DNA from: Usnea hakonensis
Taxonomy: Eukaryota; Ascomycota; Lecanoromycetes; Lecanorales; Parmeliaceae
Reading direction: 5' to 3'
DNA: 64,000 nucleotides
Assembly (NCBI GenBank): GCA_013423325.1
Contig: BLJB01000055.1
Location: 292,508 to 356,507, forward strand
Part shown: positions 44,039 to 54,641 of the stretch, piece by piece
Layout: each line of letters opens with the position of its first letter
Numbering within the stretch: the first letter of the stretch is position 1
The notes under the pieces: model-generated
The model's database searches: none
The model's input: the letters and a program-made list of their open reading frames with translations, nothing else
What the model was told of the DNA's origin: nothing
Position numbers and translations under genes: made by a program

Positions 44039-45734
44039 ATGGACACTAAGTCAAGCGAAACTATCTGTACACTGTCACAACGAGGGCACGTGTATGCCAC
44101 AGAACCAAAGAAGACACTCGAGGATGTCATCAACAACCTGTGGGACCCAGAAAATAATCCTAATGGGATCCTCAGTCTGGGAGTGGCGGAAAATGTGAAG
44201 TTTTACCGCAAAGTACACACGTAGTACTGTAGCTAATGCCCAAATACAGACACTGATGCATGAAGAACTGGCGGACTACGTCAAAGACTCGGTCCGTCTA
44301 GTCTGAAAAGCGTTTGCAGCTGCCGCGACCTCTGACTCTCAGCTATGAAGGTCCAAGCTCTTCAGACGCACGCTTTCACTTATGGAGATAGTTTTTACGG
44401 TAGCAAGCGCCTGCGCTCTGCCATTGCCCAATTTGTGAACTTCCATTTCGGTCCTCATCAAGCCGTCAAACAGGAACATGTCGTCGCAACTGCTGGTCTG
44501 ACGAACTCTCTTGAGCAAATGGCCTTTAATCTTGGAGATCCTGGTGACGGCTTTTTGATTGGTAGACCGTACTACACGTCGCTGCCGAAGGACTTTGGCT
44601 CAAGGGCCGGGTAGGCGAGCAATCATGTTACAGTCTTTTCCACTGTCGCTAAAAGATCGGCAGAATCCAGTCAATTGGAGTGGCCTTCGGCGGACTGGAC
44701 CCGTTCAGCATAGGTGCGGTTTCCAAATACGAGGAAGTGATGTTTCAAGCCCAGGTAAATGGTGTTTCGATCAAGGCTTTATTTCTTTGCTCGCCTCATA
44801 ACCCACTAGGTAGCTAAATTTCCTGGGCCTTTTTTTTGTCACCGATCTGACAATCTCCAAGGTCGTTGCTACCCTAGGAATGTTCTCGTCGAACTCATGA
44901 AGCTCTGTCAGCGACACAAGATCCACTTAATCAGTGATGAGATATATGCGCTTTCCGTCTGGCAAAACCCAGAGGTGCCTGACGCCGTCACCTTCAAATC
45001 TGTCCTATCAATCGATACGGCTGGCGTAATAGATCCAGGCCTCGTGCATGTTCTATGGGGAATGAGCAAGGTCAATCATTTGATGATATCTGTAACCAAA
45101 AGTCCAAAGATCTGACAGAGTGACTTTGAAGGACTTCGGAGCCAACGGTCTTCGAATCGGCTGCATCATCAGCCAGAACAACACCCCACTCCTTGATGCC
45201 GTCAAATCAAACTCGTACGTCTCCCTCACCGCAGTAAATCCATCTCTCTTTTCAATGATTTTTAAAACCCAACATGAAACCAAGTCCTCACCTTCTCCCA
45301 GCCTCTTCACCTACCCACCCTCAATCTCCGACCACATCACCTCCACCCTCCTCGAAGACACCCCCTACACAGAATCCTACATCCGCACCAACCAGATCCG
45401 TCTCGCCCAAAACTACGCTTTGGCCACCTCCTTCCTCAACCAACACAACATCCCCTACTCTCCAAAAGTCAACGCCGCTTTCTTCCTCTGGATAGACCTG
45501 AAGCCCATCTTCTTCTCCAAAGTCGCCACAGAGGAAGAAAGGAGCTTGCAGGGGGAGCATCTCTCGGACGCTATTATGGCAAGGCTGATGGCGCAGAAGG
45601 TGTTTATTGCGAACGGAGAAACGTTTGCGGGGGAGGAAGCGGGGTGGTTTCGCGTGGTATTTTCGCAGAGGGGAGAGTATGTGGTGGAAGGGTTGAGGAG
45701 GATGATGAGGGCGTTTGAGGTTGAGGGGGCGTAG
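44039..45734 (+). CDS. ACC-synthase-like PLP aminotransferase
   Basis: Six exons (44039-44194, 44250-44295, 44343-44610, 44664-44809, 44862-45070, 45132-45734) give 475 residues. The reading follows the ACC synthase order: GILSLGVAENTLMHEEL, THAFTYGDSFYGSKRLR, TAGLTNSLEQ, GRPYYTSL, CSPHNPLGRCYPR and LISDEIYAL. The PLP-binding segment is WGMSKDFGANGLRIG, with its Schiff-base lysine at residue 275, the last codon of exon 5. A C-terminal small domain follows. Class I/II aminotransferases of this branch include ethylene-pathway ACC synthases, but fungal members often have other activities. The junction between exons 2 and 3 uses a weak donor (GTCTAG), and exon 5 ends with GTCAAT, so splicing there is less certain. 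No ACC oxidase lies nearby. Confidence 0.8.
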
Positions 45735-46606
45735 GTTGTTGGGTATTCTGTATTGCTCACAGATTATAATTTACCCTGGATAGTATGCTCCTTTCTAGGT
45801 AGATATATTTAATCATGAACCCTATACCATTCAATGCGAAACGACGTATTCAAGACTGATCTCCAAGGTGTATTATCAATCCTTATCCCCTGTCGTACGT
45901 AAACTGGACACTTCTGGCTGAGCAGTTCTACACCCATAACCTCATTCCCCGAAAAATGCGTCCAACACTTTCAAGAAATTCCACTTTTATTGATCATTTA
46001 AAACATCTCCGATCATATGGTATGGACAACCGCATATCTATTATGACTAGTGTGTCACGGGCAGCTGATACTTTGCAAGCAGAATAATGGCTTGTCGCGG
46101 ACTGGCAGAGAAGTAGAAGATGTGGATTGGATGTGGTAAATGCTAAAGCATTGACCATGGAACGATCTGTTGAGACTCCAAGTGCTGCAGGAATAGACGC
46201 CAATGTCTTTCTTTCCCCGGTATCTACGCTCGGGGAGCTAGGTGAATGAAAGTCGTTGTGAGCGGATGGGACGGGTGGGAAAAATGGGTGGATGGCTCCA
46301 TTCGTGTAGTGTAGTGTACGGGTTTTCGCGCAATGGGAGGATGTTAAGGGGTAGATAGCACTTTTGTGGCCGAGTGGTACACCATTACTAGCACCTATTT
46401 CCGTAACAGTGCCGTTGTAAACTCCTTGTCATTTCTATATTTCGTCGTTGAATTTCGGTGATACTTGAGCCCGGAATAGGCCTGAGTCGCCACATCTCAC
46501 CATTTCTGCCCCTGCAAAAACTTTTTCTTCAACACCATGTGAGTAAAGCAATTCCAAGCCATGACTAACGCTGTTCATCTGAGGCGAATAGCCACACCAA
46601 AATCTC
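45735..46606. other. Intergenic
   Basis: No gene seen. A D-arm-like string near 46372 does not extend to a tRNA. Confidence 0.5.
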
Positions 46607-47591
46607 TCAAACTATCGAACATGTCGCACTAGGTAAAACCTCAGACTTTTTATCTTTACCACTTTCCTTGCCATCTTGATGTGTATTCCCACCAACTTTC
46701 ATACTCCCTCCCGCCACATCATTACCACAATATGAAGCTTGGGTGACACCGTACTTCGGACGGTTTTGGCATATCTCGGCTTTTGTATTGAAATGCCTAT
46801 TGTTACTCACTTGGACGCTCAAGTTTCCTTGATGGTTTTTCCTTGATTGACCTTCTTCTTCATGTCCTGGAGGCTGCTCGGTTCGCCCAGGATGGGGTGT
46901 AGGGTTTCTTGGGGAGAAGAAATCTTTAAACATTCCTTGAGTAGTTTGGCTCGGCATTGGACCCGCCTGGGTCGATGTTGTGTTTGCAGGAGGTGGCGCT
47001 GTCTCCTTATGTCGGGCGAGAGTCGCGGATGAATTCGACTGCACTATGCCCTGATCGACAAGTCATCATCAGACCAGGATTGCGAAAAGGACCTAAGCTT
47101 ACCGTCGAAGTGGGGCTGTCCTTGGTTGGAGGAAAACTCATAGTTTCAGTAGATTCTGCAGCGACGTGATGACGGGCATTCAAGCTGGACTCAATACGAC
47201 CGAGAGCGCGGTCACTTCGCTCTGAATAGTAAAGGACAAGCAGATTATACTTTTCACGCAAACGTCTGAATGTCTCTTCTATCTCAGATTGATGAGCAAT
47301 AAGATTCAACTTTTGACGAAGGGTTTCCGGCGGCTCAAACCAATTACGAAGTACCTGCGTGGTGTCTGCGATACTAATCAGGATTGGTACAAGATCCTCG
47401 GTATCTGAAGGAGAGTGATGTTTCTGAATACGGTCAAGGATCTCAAGTAGGACCTGAAGCTCTTCGAGCTGGCCTTTGGCGAAAGACGTAGAGGTCTTAA
47501 AAGTCTCACAGATGTGGCGCAGACATCTCACTGCGCATTGCACGTATACAGCCAGCTGGCTGAGTGCAGCTACGGATCCTACCACGTCCAT
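46607..47591 (-). CDS. Helical N-terminal-domain protein with Asn/Gly-rich repeat tail
   Basis: Two exons (47591-47103, 47050-46607) give 310 residues, in phase, with a GTAAGC donor and GATCAG acceptor. Residues 1-135 form an alpha-helical domain: MDVVGSVAALSQLAVYVQ, then KGQLEELQVLLEILDRIQ. This resembles the N-terminal helical domains (SesA/HeLo-like) of fungal NLR and cell-death proteins. Residues 140-235 are proline-, serine- and threonine-rich linker. Residues 238-285 are rich in Asn and Gly and contain a repeated T-x-A-x-x-C-x-N pattern (TKAEICQN, TQASYCGN) followed by GGSMKVGGN. Such tails can be amyloid-type signalling motifs in heterokaryon-incompatibility systems, but I cannot prove that here. 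No NACHT or NB-ARC gene is adjacent. Confidence 0.6.
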
Positions 47592-49469
47592 TTTAGGATA
47601 TTGGGAGGCGGAAGTTGGGGCCTTGACTCATTTTTTAAAAGAAAGGGTGTGAGGGGAAGGCTCACAGCCTTATGCAGGAGTTTCCAATAGGAGAATTTAA
47701 CTCTGGCAGCCTTGTCCGACAATGCAACATTTCGTTTTTTCCCTGCATAGTTCCGAAAAGTTGGTTTAATACTCAAATTTTGATACGATCTGAGAGACGC
47801 CTTCAAGTATCAAGGCACTAATTTTACAAAACATTTCGAGTACTCATTCTCATCTGAGGTCAAAATATAATGGAAATCAACGGTTTGTTGAGGTGGTCTT
47901 GACAAAAATTGTCGCAGTCGAGATAGACTGAGGTGTCATTCAAAACAAGGTGATAGAGTAGGTGTAACCTGAGATGGAGTAGCGCTAGGCTAGCCAGGCT
48001 AACTCCCGGCAGGGAAATTGTTCCGCGTTTAATACGTGAAGCCTGATTCAACGTCCAAGGCTTCGCTTTTTTCTTACAAAAATTTGTCTTATCCCTATCC
48101 TCATTTAGTCTGTTCCGGCAGTCAGTCAATGAAGGAGGTCTAACGTGACACGACGTGAACCATGTGCAGACCAGCCTCCTTAAACTGCCTTGGCAAAGAG
48201 CCTTATCGGACTGATTTCCAGACTTCCAGGGTTCGGCCTTGTCCCGGGGCTTAGGACACACATGACCCATGCGTATAATCTCTCCAATCGGATCTGGCCC
48301 TGACGGATGCTAAAATAGTTGAAGGAGGCCAACGCCTTTAGGAGGTGAGGCTACACGAGCAGGTGGGGTCATCTTACACGAGAAGATCATATGTAAAAAG
48401 ATCATTTTATGTAGGGAAGGTAGCGAGGCGCTATATTAATGTAAAGCAGCCAGGCGTATTTGATATTTTCTAGGTACACCTGGACTCGTCAATCATTGGA
48501 AGACTGGTGCGAATACTACCACAAACCACCGTAGCAATCACTTTTCAGCCGAAAATATGCGATATCTCAAACTTGCAACAACGGGCTGTGAAGCTTCTTC
48601 CATATCTATCAATAGTCTACGAGCGTATGCGAGAAATCCTTAGACCTGGCTAATTTCTGACTTGAAGTCTGCCCGCTTAGATGACCAGGAAAGAAATGAA
48701 GAGGGCTGTACGAGTACCATCAATTAACTGAGGCTGTGCAGCAGCTAGAGACCTAGGGAAAGTGGATCCCGCATCCGGCAGACGATTCCCGTTTCCCCAC
48801 GCCATAGAAAGAGCTACTTCGTTGGCCAACTGCCAATCGTGACCATCCCCCAATTATTTTTAATGACTTAAAAGGAGTATCTAGTTCCCGTCGAGGATCA
48901 ACACAGGGAAGCTGTACTAAACAACATTGGCGAGTGGCAGCATTTCTAGAATGACCAGTGGAAGTTTCTAAGCTACGGAGGCTGCATCTGAAATCCTGAA
49001 CGGAGATGAAGCTTTGGTTTGAATGCCAGGACTACATCTGCGCCTCCCAGCTCACGCAAGCACGCATAAACTGACCGGCCCCGTGATTCCAATGCGAGCG
49101 TTCGGCGTCATACTGGGCTTCGACCACAGACATTCGGAAGCAGCTTCAAGCGCAATTTCCATCCACATCTGCGAACCGGGCGTCATTCCTGATATTGTCC
49201 CGGATCTCACAAACACACACCCTGGCCCACATCTACCTACATATACACGTGCAGTTCCAAGCTCAGCCTCATTAGTGGATCACCCTCTAGATTATCACCG
49301 CATGACCACGAGGACTCACGGAGAGTAAGATGATGACCGTCCGGCATTTGTACTTAAGTGTCTTCCTTCTTCCGACCTCCCACCTAACCTATCGCATCCG
49401 TGTTCTTCGACGGCTATCACAATATAAAACTCAGTATATTCTCTGGCAACAAATCGGATATCCTCCAAG
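47592..49469. other. Gene-poor stretch
   Basis: Frames up to 136 codons without motifs. Composition is AT-balanced and stop-dense, as in decayed or non-coding sequence. I recognise nothing. Confidence 0.45.
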
Positions 49470-50075
49470 ATGTCGCAGGGTGCCATGGACACAGAGACAT
49501 GCAACAACCTTCTTTTGAATTCTAGCCTTTCTGCGGCTAACCGAAGTTACACTAGTGCCTCTTTGACCAGGACTGAATCGAACGACAATTTAACCATCTT
49601 TCACCATGATAACTCCCGCAATATTTCCTTATATCTTGAAAAGCCAGCCTCAAGGATCTTTGGCCGCGAACTGATTGTGATAGCTGCCACTATGCTACTT
49701 TGCTCTGCTGCAGCATCCAATTTATTCGTGGTGCCAGCGCTCGGTATCTCTATGCATACTGTTGCGTCCTTGTGGAGGCGTGGAATGCTGGGCTTGATTG
49801 CTTTTGTAAGCGTGATGCAGCCGCAACATATTGATGAGCTGCCTAGCTGATTACGGGGTCCTCAGGCCGTGCAGTTTTTGCTAGCCCTAATTTTTCTCAA
49901 TCTTTTTGGCTTTAACATTACTTTCGAGGTTCCCATTTACCTACGCCTCTCTTGGACTGCTCTGGAGTTGCTCTTGCTATATTTTCGGCATCGGCTATGG
50001 CAGAGTATTCCAACCCGCAGGCGCAGGAAAGCGCCAGCTCGCAGGCTAAGACGGGATACACAAACGGCTGTATGA
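49470..50075 (+). CDS. Putative three-helix membrane protein
   Basis: Two exons (49470-49805, 49866-50075) would give 181 residues. The intron has a GTAAGC donor, an AGCTGATTA branch and a CTCAG acceptor. Hydrophobic segments are LIVIAATMLLCSAAASNLFV, LGLIAFAVQFLLALIFLNLF (created by splicing) and LSWTALELLLLYF. The C-terminus is basic. A different frame after the last helix continues to 50314, so the 3' end could be spliced differently. I do not recognise a family. The continuity of a membrane helix across the intron is the main support. Confidence 0.4.
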
Positions 50076-52602
50076 TATTTGTGCCAGATGGAACGGCCCG
50101 CGGTAGAATTTGGGTGGATGTCTTGATATGCATTGTTTTCAACCAAACGGCGCAACACTTTCCATTACGAAATATGAGGAGGTGGAACTCGCTACCTCGG
50201 ATACGCATGTCTTGCGAGAACTTGAGATTAATCATTCATTTATACAAGAAAGCTGGAGCGGCCTTCGGCCGTCGAGAAGGAGACGGAAAAGTAAAAGTTC
50301 CCTTACGTAAGTAGCCTTCGCGCATTCAACGAATCCGCGTCGTTCAAGGAAGCTCTTTTTCCCACCTTAGAAGGACTCTACTCATAGCATTACATAAGTG
50401 CATGATTCGCTCATCTTCCAATCTTGCAAGGTAGGTCCACGTGACACCTTTTGTCAAGAGTGCCTTTCATAGAAATTTAGTACATGCACACTACTCATGA
50501 CCTTGTCTATGCACTCGATCGCCTATTCCACGCAGTGGAGTGGCACATGCACACGATCTACACTGAGATAGTTGGTCGCATCTTAGCGATTGGTCGTAAT
50601 CACCGCGAAAGACATGTTTCACCTACGAGAAACGTCCACAAAATGATTACTACAGCCCAGTGGACTAGCACACTTGTCATTAAGACCAGGCAGAGGATAG
50701 GCATTGACTACTAGCATATCACAGGTCCTTAGAAAATCCTCGATGGCTCATTCCGGCGACATCGGTCGCCGAGAGCTAATAATGGCATCTCTACAGACCG
50801 CTTGGGAAGACGTTATAAGCTCTGCTCTTCTTGTGCCCTTGTTTTCTTGCAACACATCTACAAGTATCACATGCGGTCAACGCACGCCTATAATACAATA
50901 CATCTTTTGTCTCTCAACAGAGAGAATCCAGGTTCTCAGACATCCAACGATCACTATGCACTCCTGTTACCTCCTATATTTCTTCGAACCTATATATCCC
51001 CAAGGTAGAGGGCACGCACGCCGCGTACTGTAAATCATTGCAGCGGAGTATTGATCCAGACACGAATCGCGAAAATATTTCTTCTTAAAAACAACCTGGT
51101 AGGTATGGTTCCCTATAGTCTCGCCTCAGCATCCGTATCAACAATATGTCAATCCGCGGTGCCACCAGAGCAGCCACTCTGCTTCCTTCCCTCAAGATAG
51201 CCTGGTAGTCCAATGGGCTCTTGTAACAACAAAGGAGTTGTGCCTTTTCTGACTTAATTGGAACGATAATCCAACTGGGAACTTTGGACTCTATCTTACC
51301 ACACCTTTCAGACAGCGGCGTTATAAAGCCGTGGAAGTCAAGGATCTCAGCTGGGTCGCTCGGTGGGTTTGGCTTACTTTCAATTTCCTCTCGCTCGTCG
51401 CTCGTCATATTGCTCAGACCCGACTTGGCATCTGCCAAAAAGCTTTTTGAATTGATGGGATCTCTAAGCCAAAGATTTCCCTGGGAAGCGCAGGAACGGG
51501 CTCTGATATGGTCCGTGAGAATTTTGGTCATCCACCTTTCCACCAATTAGGTCTGTACGAGGATTTGGATGCTGATGTTCGCGCCGCGCCTTCAATGACG
51601 AAGTCCTGCCAAAATCCTCGAAGAATCGAACTATTACTGCATCAGGTTTGGGATGGTGCGGACCAGCAAAGAAAGACTGGGAGAGCGCAACTTGAGACTT
51701 GAGAGCGCAACTTGTTTAAGCAAAAAAGGTCGTGTGTTTGTTGGAAATTTGCAAATTGGCAATTTCGCCCATGTTGGATTCCCAGCCTTCTCTTCGTAGG
51801 AGGGGTCGGACTAGCCACCCAAATTGTATGATAAATAGGACTGCTCCAGGGGAGCTTGAGGAGACAAGGGGACATTTTCATGCTTCCTGAACCACTTCCA
51901 CATCCACTCATTTCAACAGTGTAATCAGGATAAACACCAAAACCTCTTACACAACCAGACCTATCGCGACTAAAAGCCGCACAAGAGGCCGTGCAGCCGC
52001 ATGTATAACCCACTCTCAACATCAAAGCACAGATGAAACGGCGAGAGATGCACTTTTACAGCAGTGAAGTCCCGCGCAGAAATGCTTTGGATTGTCGTAC
52101 GTAAGAGCGGAATGAGGATTAGTAAGCGAAATGGGGGGAAGGCGCAAAAGGCTTGGATGGAGTGACGCGATCGCATGACTGACCTTGGACCGAAATGTTT
52201 GCTACTTACGGACTAGTCACTCCAGGCTTTGACTCCACATAAGCCCGAAAAATGTGGGTGGAGGGGTTGGTCAGTGTAATCAAAATTAAAGGGGAGGTGG
52301 TTATACCGGTGTCCGGTATTACACTACATCCCTGAAAAGGCGTTGGTATGTGAGGATCAAATCAGCGAGAGTGAGAGAGAGCTCATTCAGGATTTCGAAG
52401 GGATGAATTTAGATCCGCATGTATATTAAAATGTCTTTCGCGTCTTGGATTGATATGTCTCTTGATCTGTGGTTGTTGAAACCACTGTGTATGTGTCTAC
52501 CGATTTGGGTTTGCGAAAAAAGTGAAAATCCGCCACTGTATGTTGTATACCGCCGCACTTTTTCCGCCGCCACTGCATACCAAATATCTCGGACCCCGAA
52601 CT
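50076..52602. other. Gene-poor stretch
   Basis: A minus-strand frame of 153 codons (51085-51546) has a protein-like composition but no motif and no clear splice partners. Other frames are short. It may hold a decayed gene. I accept none. Confidence 0.4.
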
Positions 52603-54641
52603 CTATATGCTATGCACCATACTCTTCGCCGTCCACCTCCGGAAATTCTTGCCCCAGATCCAGAACACAGCACCGCACCCACACCAGAGGAGCGTCAATG
52701 ACATATTCGTCATAAACGGAGGGACGAACCCGCCCTTCAGCACCCACGGAGTAAAGAATTTCGATACGCCGTAACCCCATATGTTCTTGTAGAGGGTGAT
52801 GGAGATGAAGATAGCGCCGGAGGCGGGTTTGTAGCAGTCGACGGCGTAGGTGGCGGCGATTGCGGGGAGAGCGGCGATTTGGATGCCGGCGCAGGTGAAG
52901 CCGATGATGATGATGACCTGTGGGTTTTGGTCAGTGAATCAAGGGTTTGATGCGAAGCTTGACTTACTCTCCAGTTCCACGATTTTTGGAAGCCATATCC
53001 TACCATGAAGTTGCCCAGTATCATGACCAACACGTACGGAATCATGGTTACGAGCCTCATCTCAGGCTCTCTGATTCCTTTGTTGCGCTTTGTAAGAGCT
53101 GCACTAATGTAATCACTAGCGGGGCCTGCTGTGAATAGGCCAATTAAAGCACCAACTAAGGAAGCGAAATTCGTGAATCCGACAGCTTGGGTACTAAAGA
53201 GATATGGCGGCGCCGCAAGACCTTCAGATTGAACATAGTTGACCATCAGGTAACAAGTGCTGCTGAAGGCCACAATCAGAGAAGCAAATATGACGATGGG
53301 ATAGAGGAGCAGCTTCCACGGTACGAGAAATTCGACAAGAAGCGATTTGAAGGGATTTTCCGCAGGCTGGAGAAGCTTCCACTGCCATTTCGCAGGCTTG
53401 CTTTTGCCGAGGTCCGCTTCCGCAACTGTGTTGACGTTTCCAGATCCAGAACCGCTCGAGTCATCTTGCTTCTCAACCGCCATGTCTTTGCTTGGACTGT
53501 CGGGGGTTTGGGTGGTTACAAGGATCTCACTCGCGGCTGGACGACGCCACTTTGTCTCTGGAAAGCCGACGAGAACAGCAATGATGGCAAAGGCGAGGAT
53601 TGCAACGTTAAGCCAGTAGAAGTTCCGCCACCCAACGCTCAAGGCCATGGCGCCTGAAATGATGGGCCCAATCTTAGGGTTGTCAGCGAAGCATACCGAA
53701 GATTTTCAGCTGCTTACCATGACCGAACCGTAAAACGTCACGAAGTACAGAGTGTTGTACAGTCCTCTCTCATGGAGAAAAAGGATGTCAGCGATTATGG
53801 TAGGTTGCAAGGCCTTTGATTGGATCGTCAGGACCGGCTTTGTGACGCTAGTTGGGGTTAGGTTACCTCTGCAGGCCCAGCACCAATTCCATTGAGGATC
53901 GAAGCGCCCATGAAGCTTGAGTATGACGTTGCCTCCGCTCTCCAAGCGTAGCTAGCTAGGCACAGCAATGTTGAAGTTACCAGCACAAATCTCCGTCCGA
54001 AAGTATCACTCAATGGGACCCTTTATCACCCATTAGCTTTTCTGATACAAAGGTCCGGATCGAGTGTGGGGGTGAGGCGGATATTCTATAAATACCATAG
54101 AAAGTTACTAAATCCCAAGACTAGGATAGTGACTCCTGTGAACTGGACTACGCCAGCAAGATCTGAGTGGTATTCTTGAATCAATTGAGGAAATATGGGC
54201 GCATTTGCCAGGGGCCCAATGCCTTGAGCGAATGTTACAATTGTAGCAGATGCCATGGCAGATAGCTTCCATAATGGGCTCCAATTCTATGATTGTCAGT
54301 ACTAAGATTGGTGCGCGCTGCCCTTTGGTAAGAAGAACGACTTACCAAAGGGTCGTTGGGATCGTTGGATGGCTGAGGGACGAGGACAGTGTTATTGCGG
54401 CCCCTCTTCGTAAAGTGGTAATCGCCAACATCGCCCATAATCTCAGTCCCGGGCAGTATCTCGGTAGGGACATCATGCTCAAGATCTCGTAGGCTCTGGT
54501 GGTAGCTAAAGTTCAGTTGTGAACCCTCAAGTCGTTGAGCTCCGCTGTGCGCGAGCTGCAAGTGCCCCAGTCTCCGCGTGCATATGCTGGGAATGGGAAA
54601 AGTGGATTCCCGCTTACCTTCTGCTTATGATCTACGGCCAT
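52603..54641 (-). CDS. MFS drug-type transporter, DHA1-like
   Basis: Seven exons (54641-54618, 54555-54346, 54286-54096, 54020-53867, 53813-53718, 53672-52968, 52917-52603) joined in phase give 564 residues. The first exon encodes only MAVDHKQK. The cytosolic N-terminus ends DPNDPLNWSPLWK, the entry motif of fungal DHA1-type carriers. FSNFLWVPLSDTFGRRF, restored across an intron, is motif A. GIGAGPAEALQPTIIADI, also across an intron, is the helix 4-5 region. FYGSVMIGPIISG, likewise spliced, is motif C. A long central loop with Ser-Gly-Ser precedes helix 7. The last exon gives GFTCAGIQIAALPAIAATY and the ending GKNFRRWTAKS. Twelve helices are expected. Substrate unknown; the neighbours give no hint of a metabolite cluster. 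Confidence 0.9.

Noticed and set aside
46365..46440. D-arm-like GTGGCCGAGTGGTAC
   Set aside because: No matching acceptor or T-arm downstream, so not a tRNA.
51085..51546. Minus-strand frame of 153 codons
   Set aside because: Protein-like composition but no motif or exon partners; could be a decayed gene, not supported enough to list.
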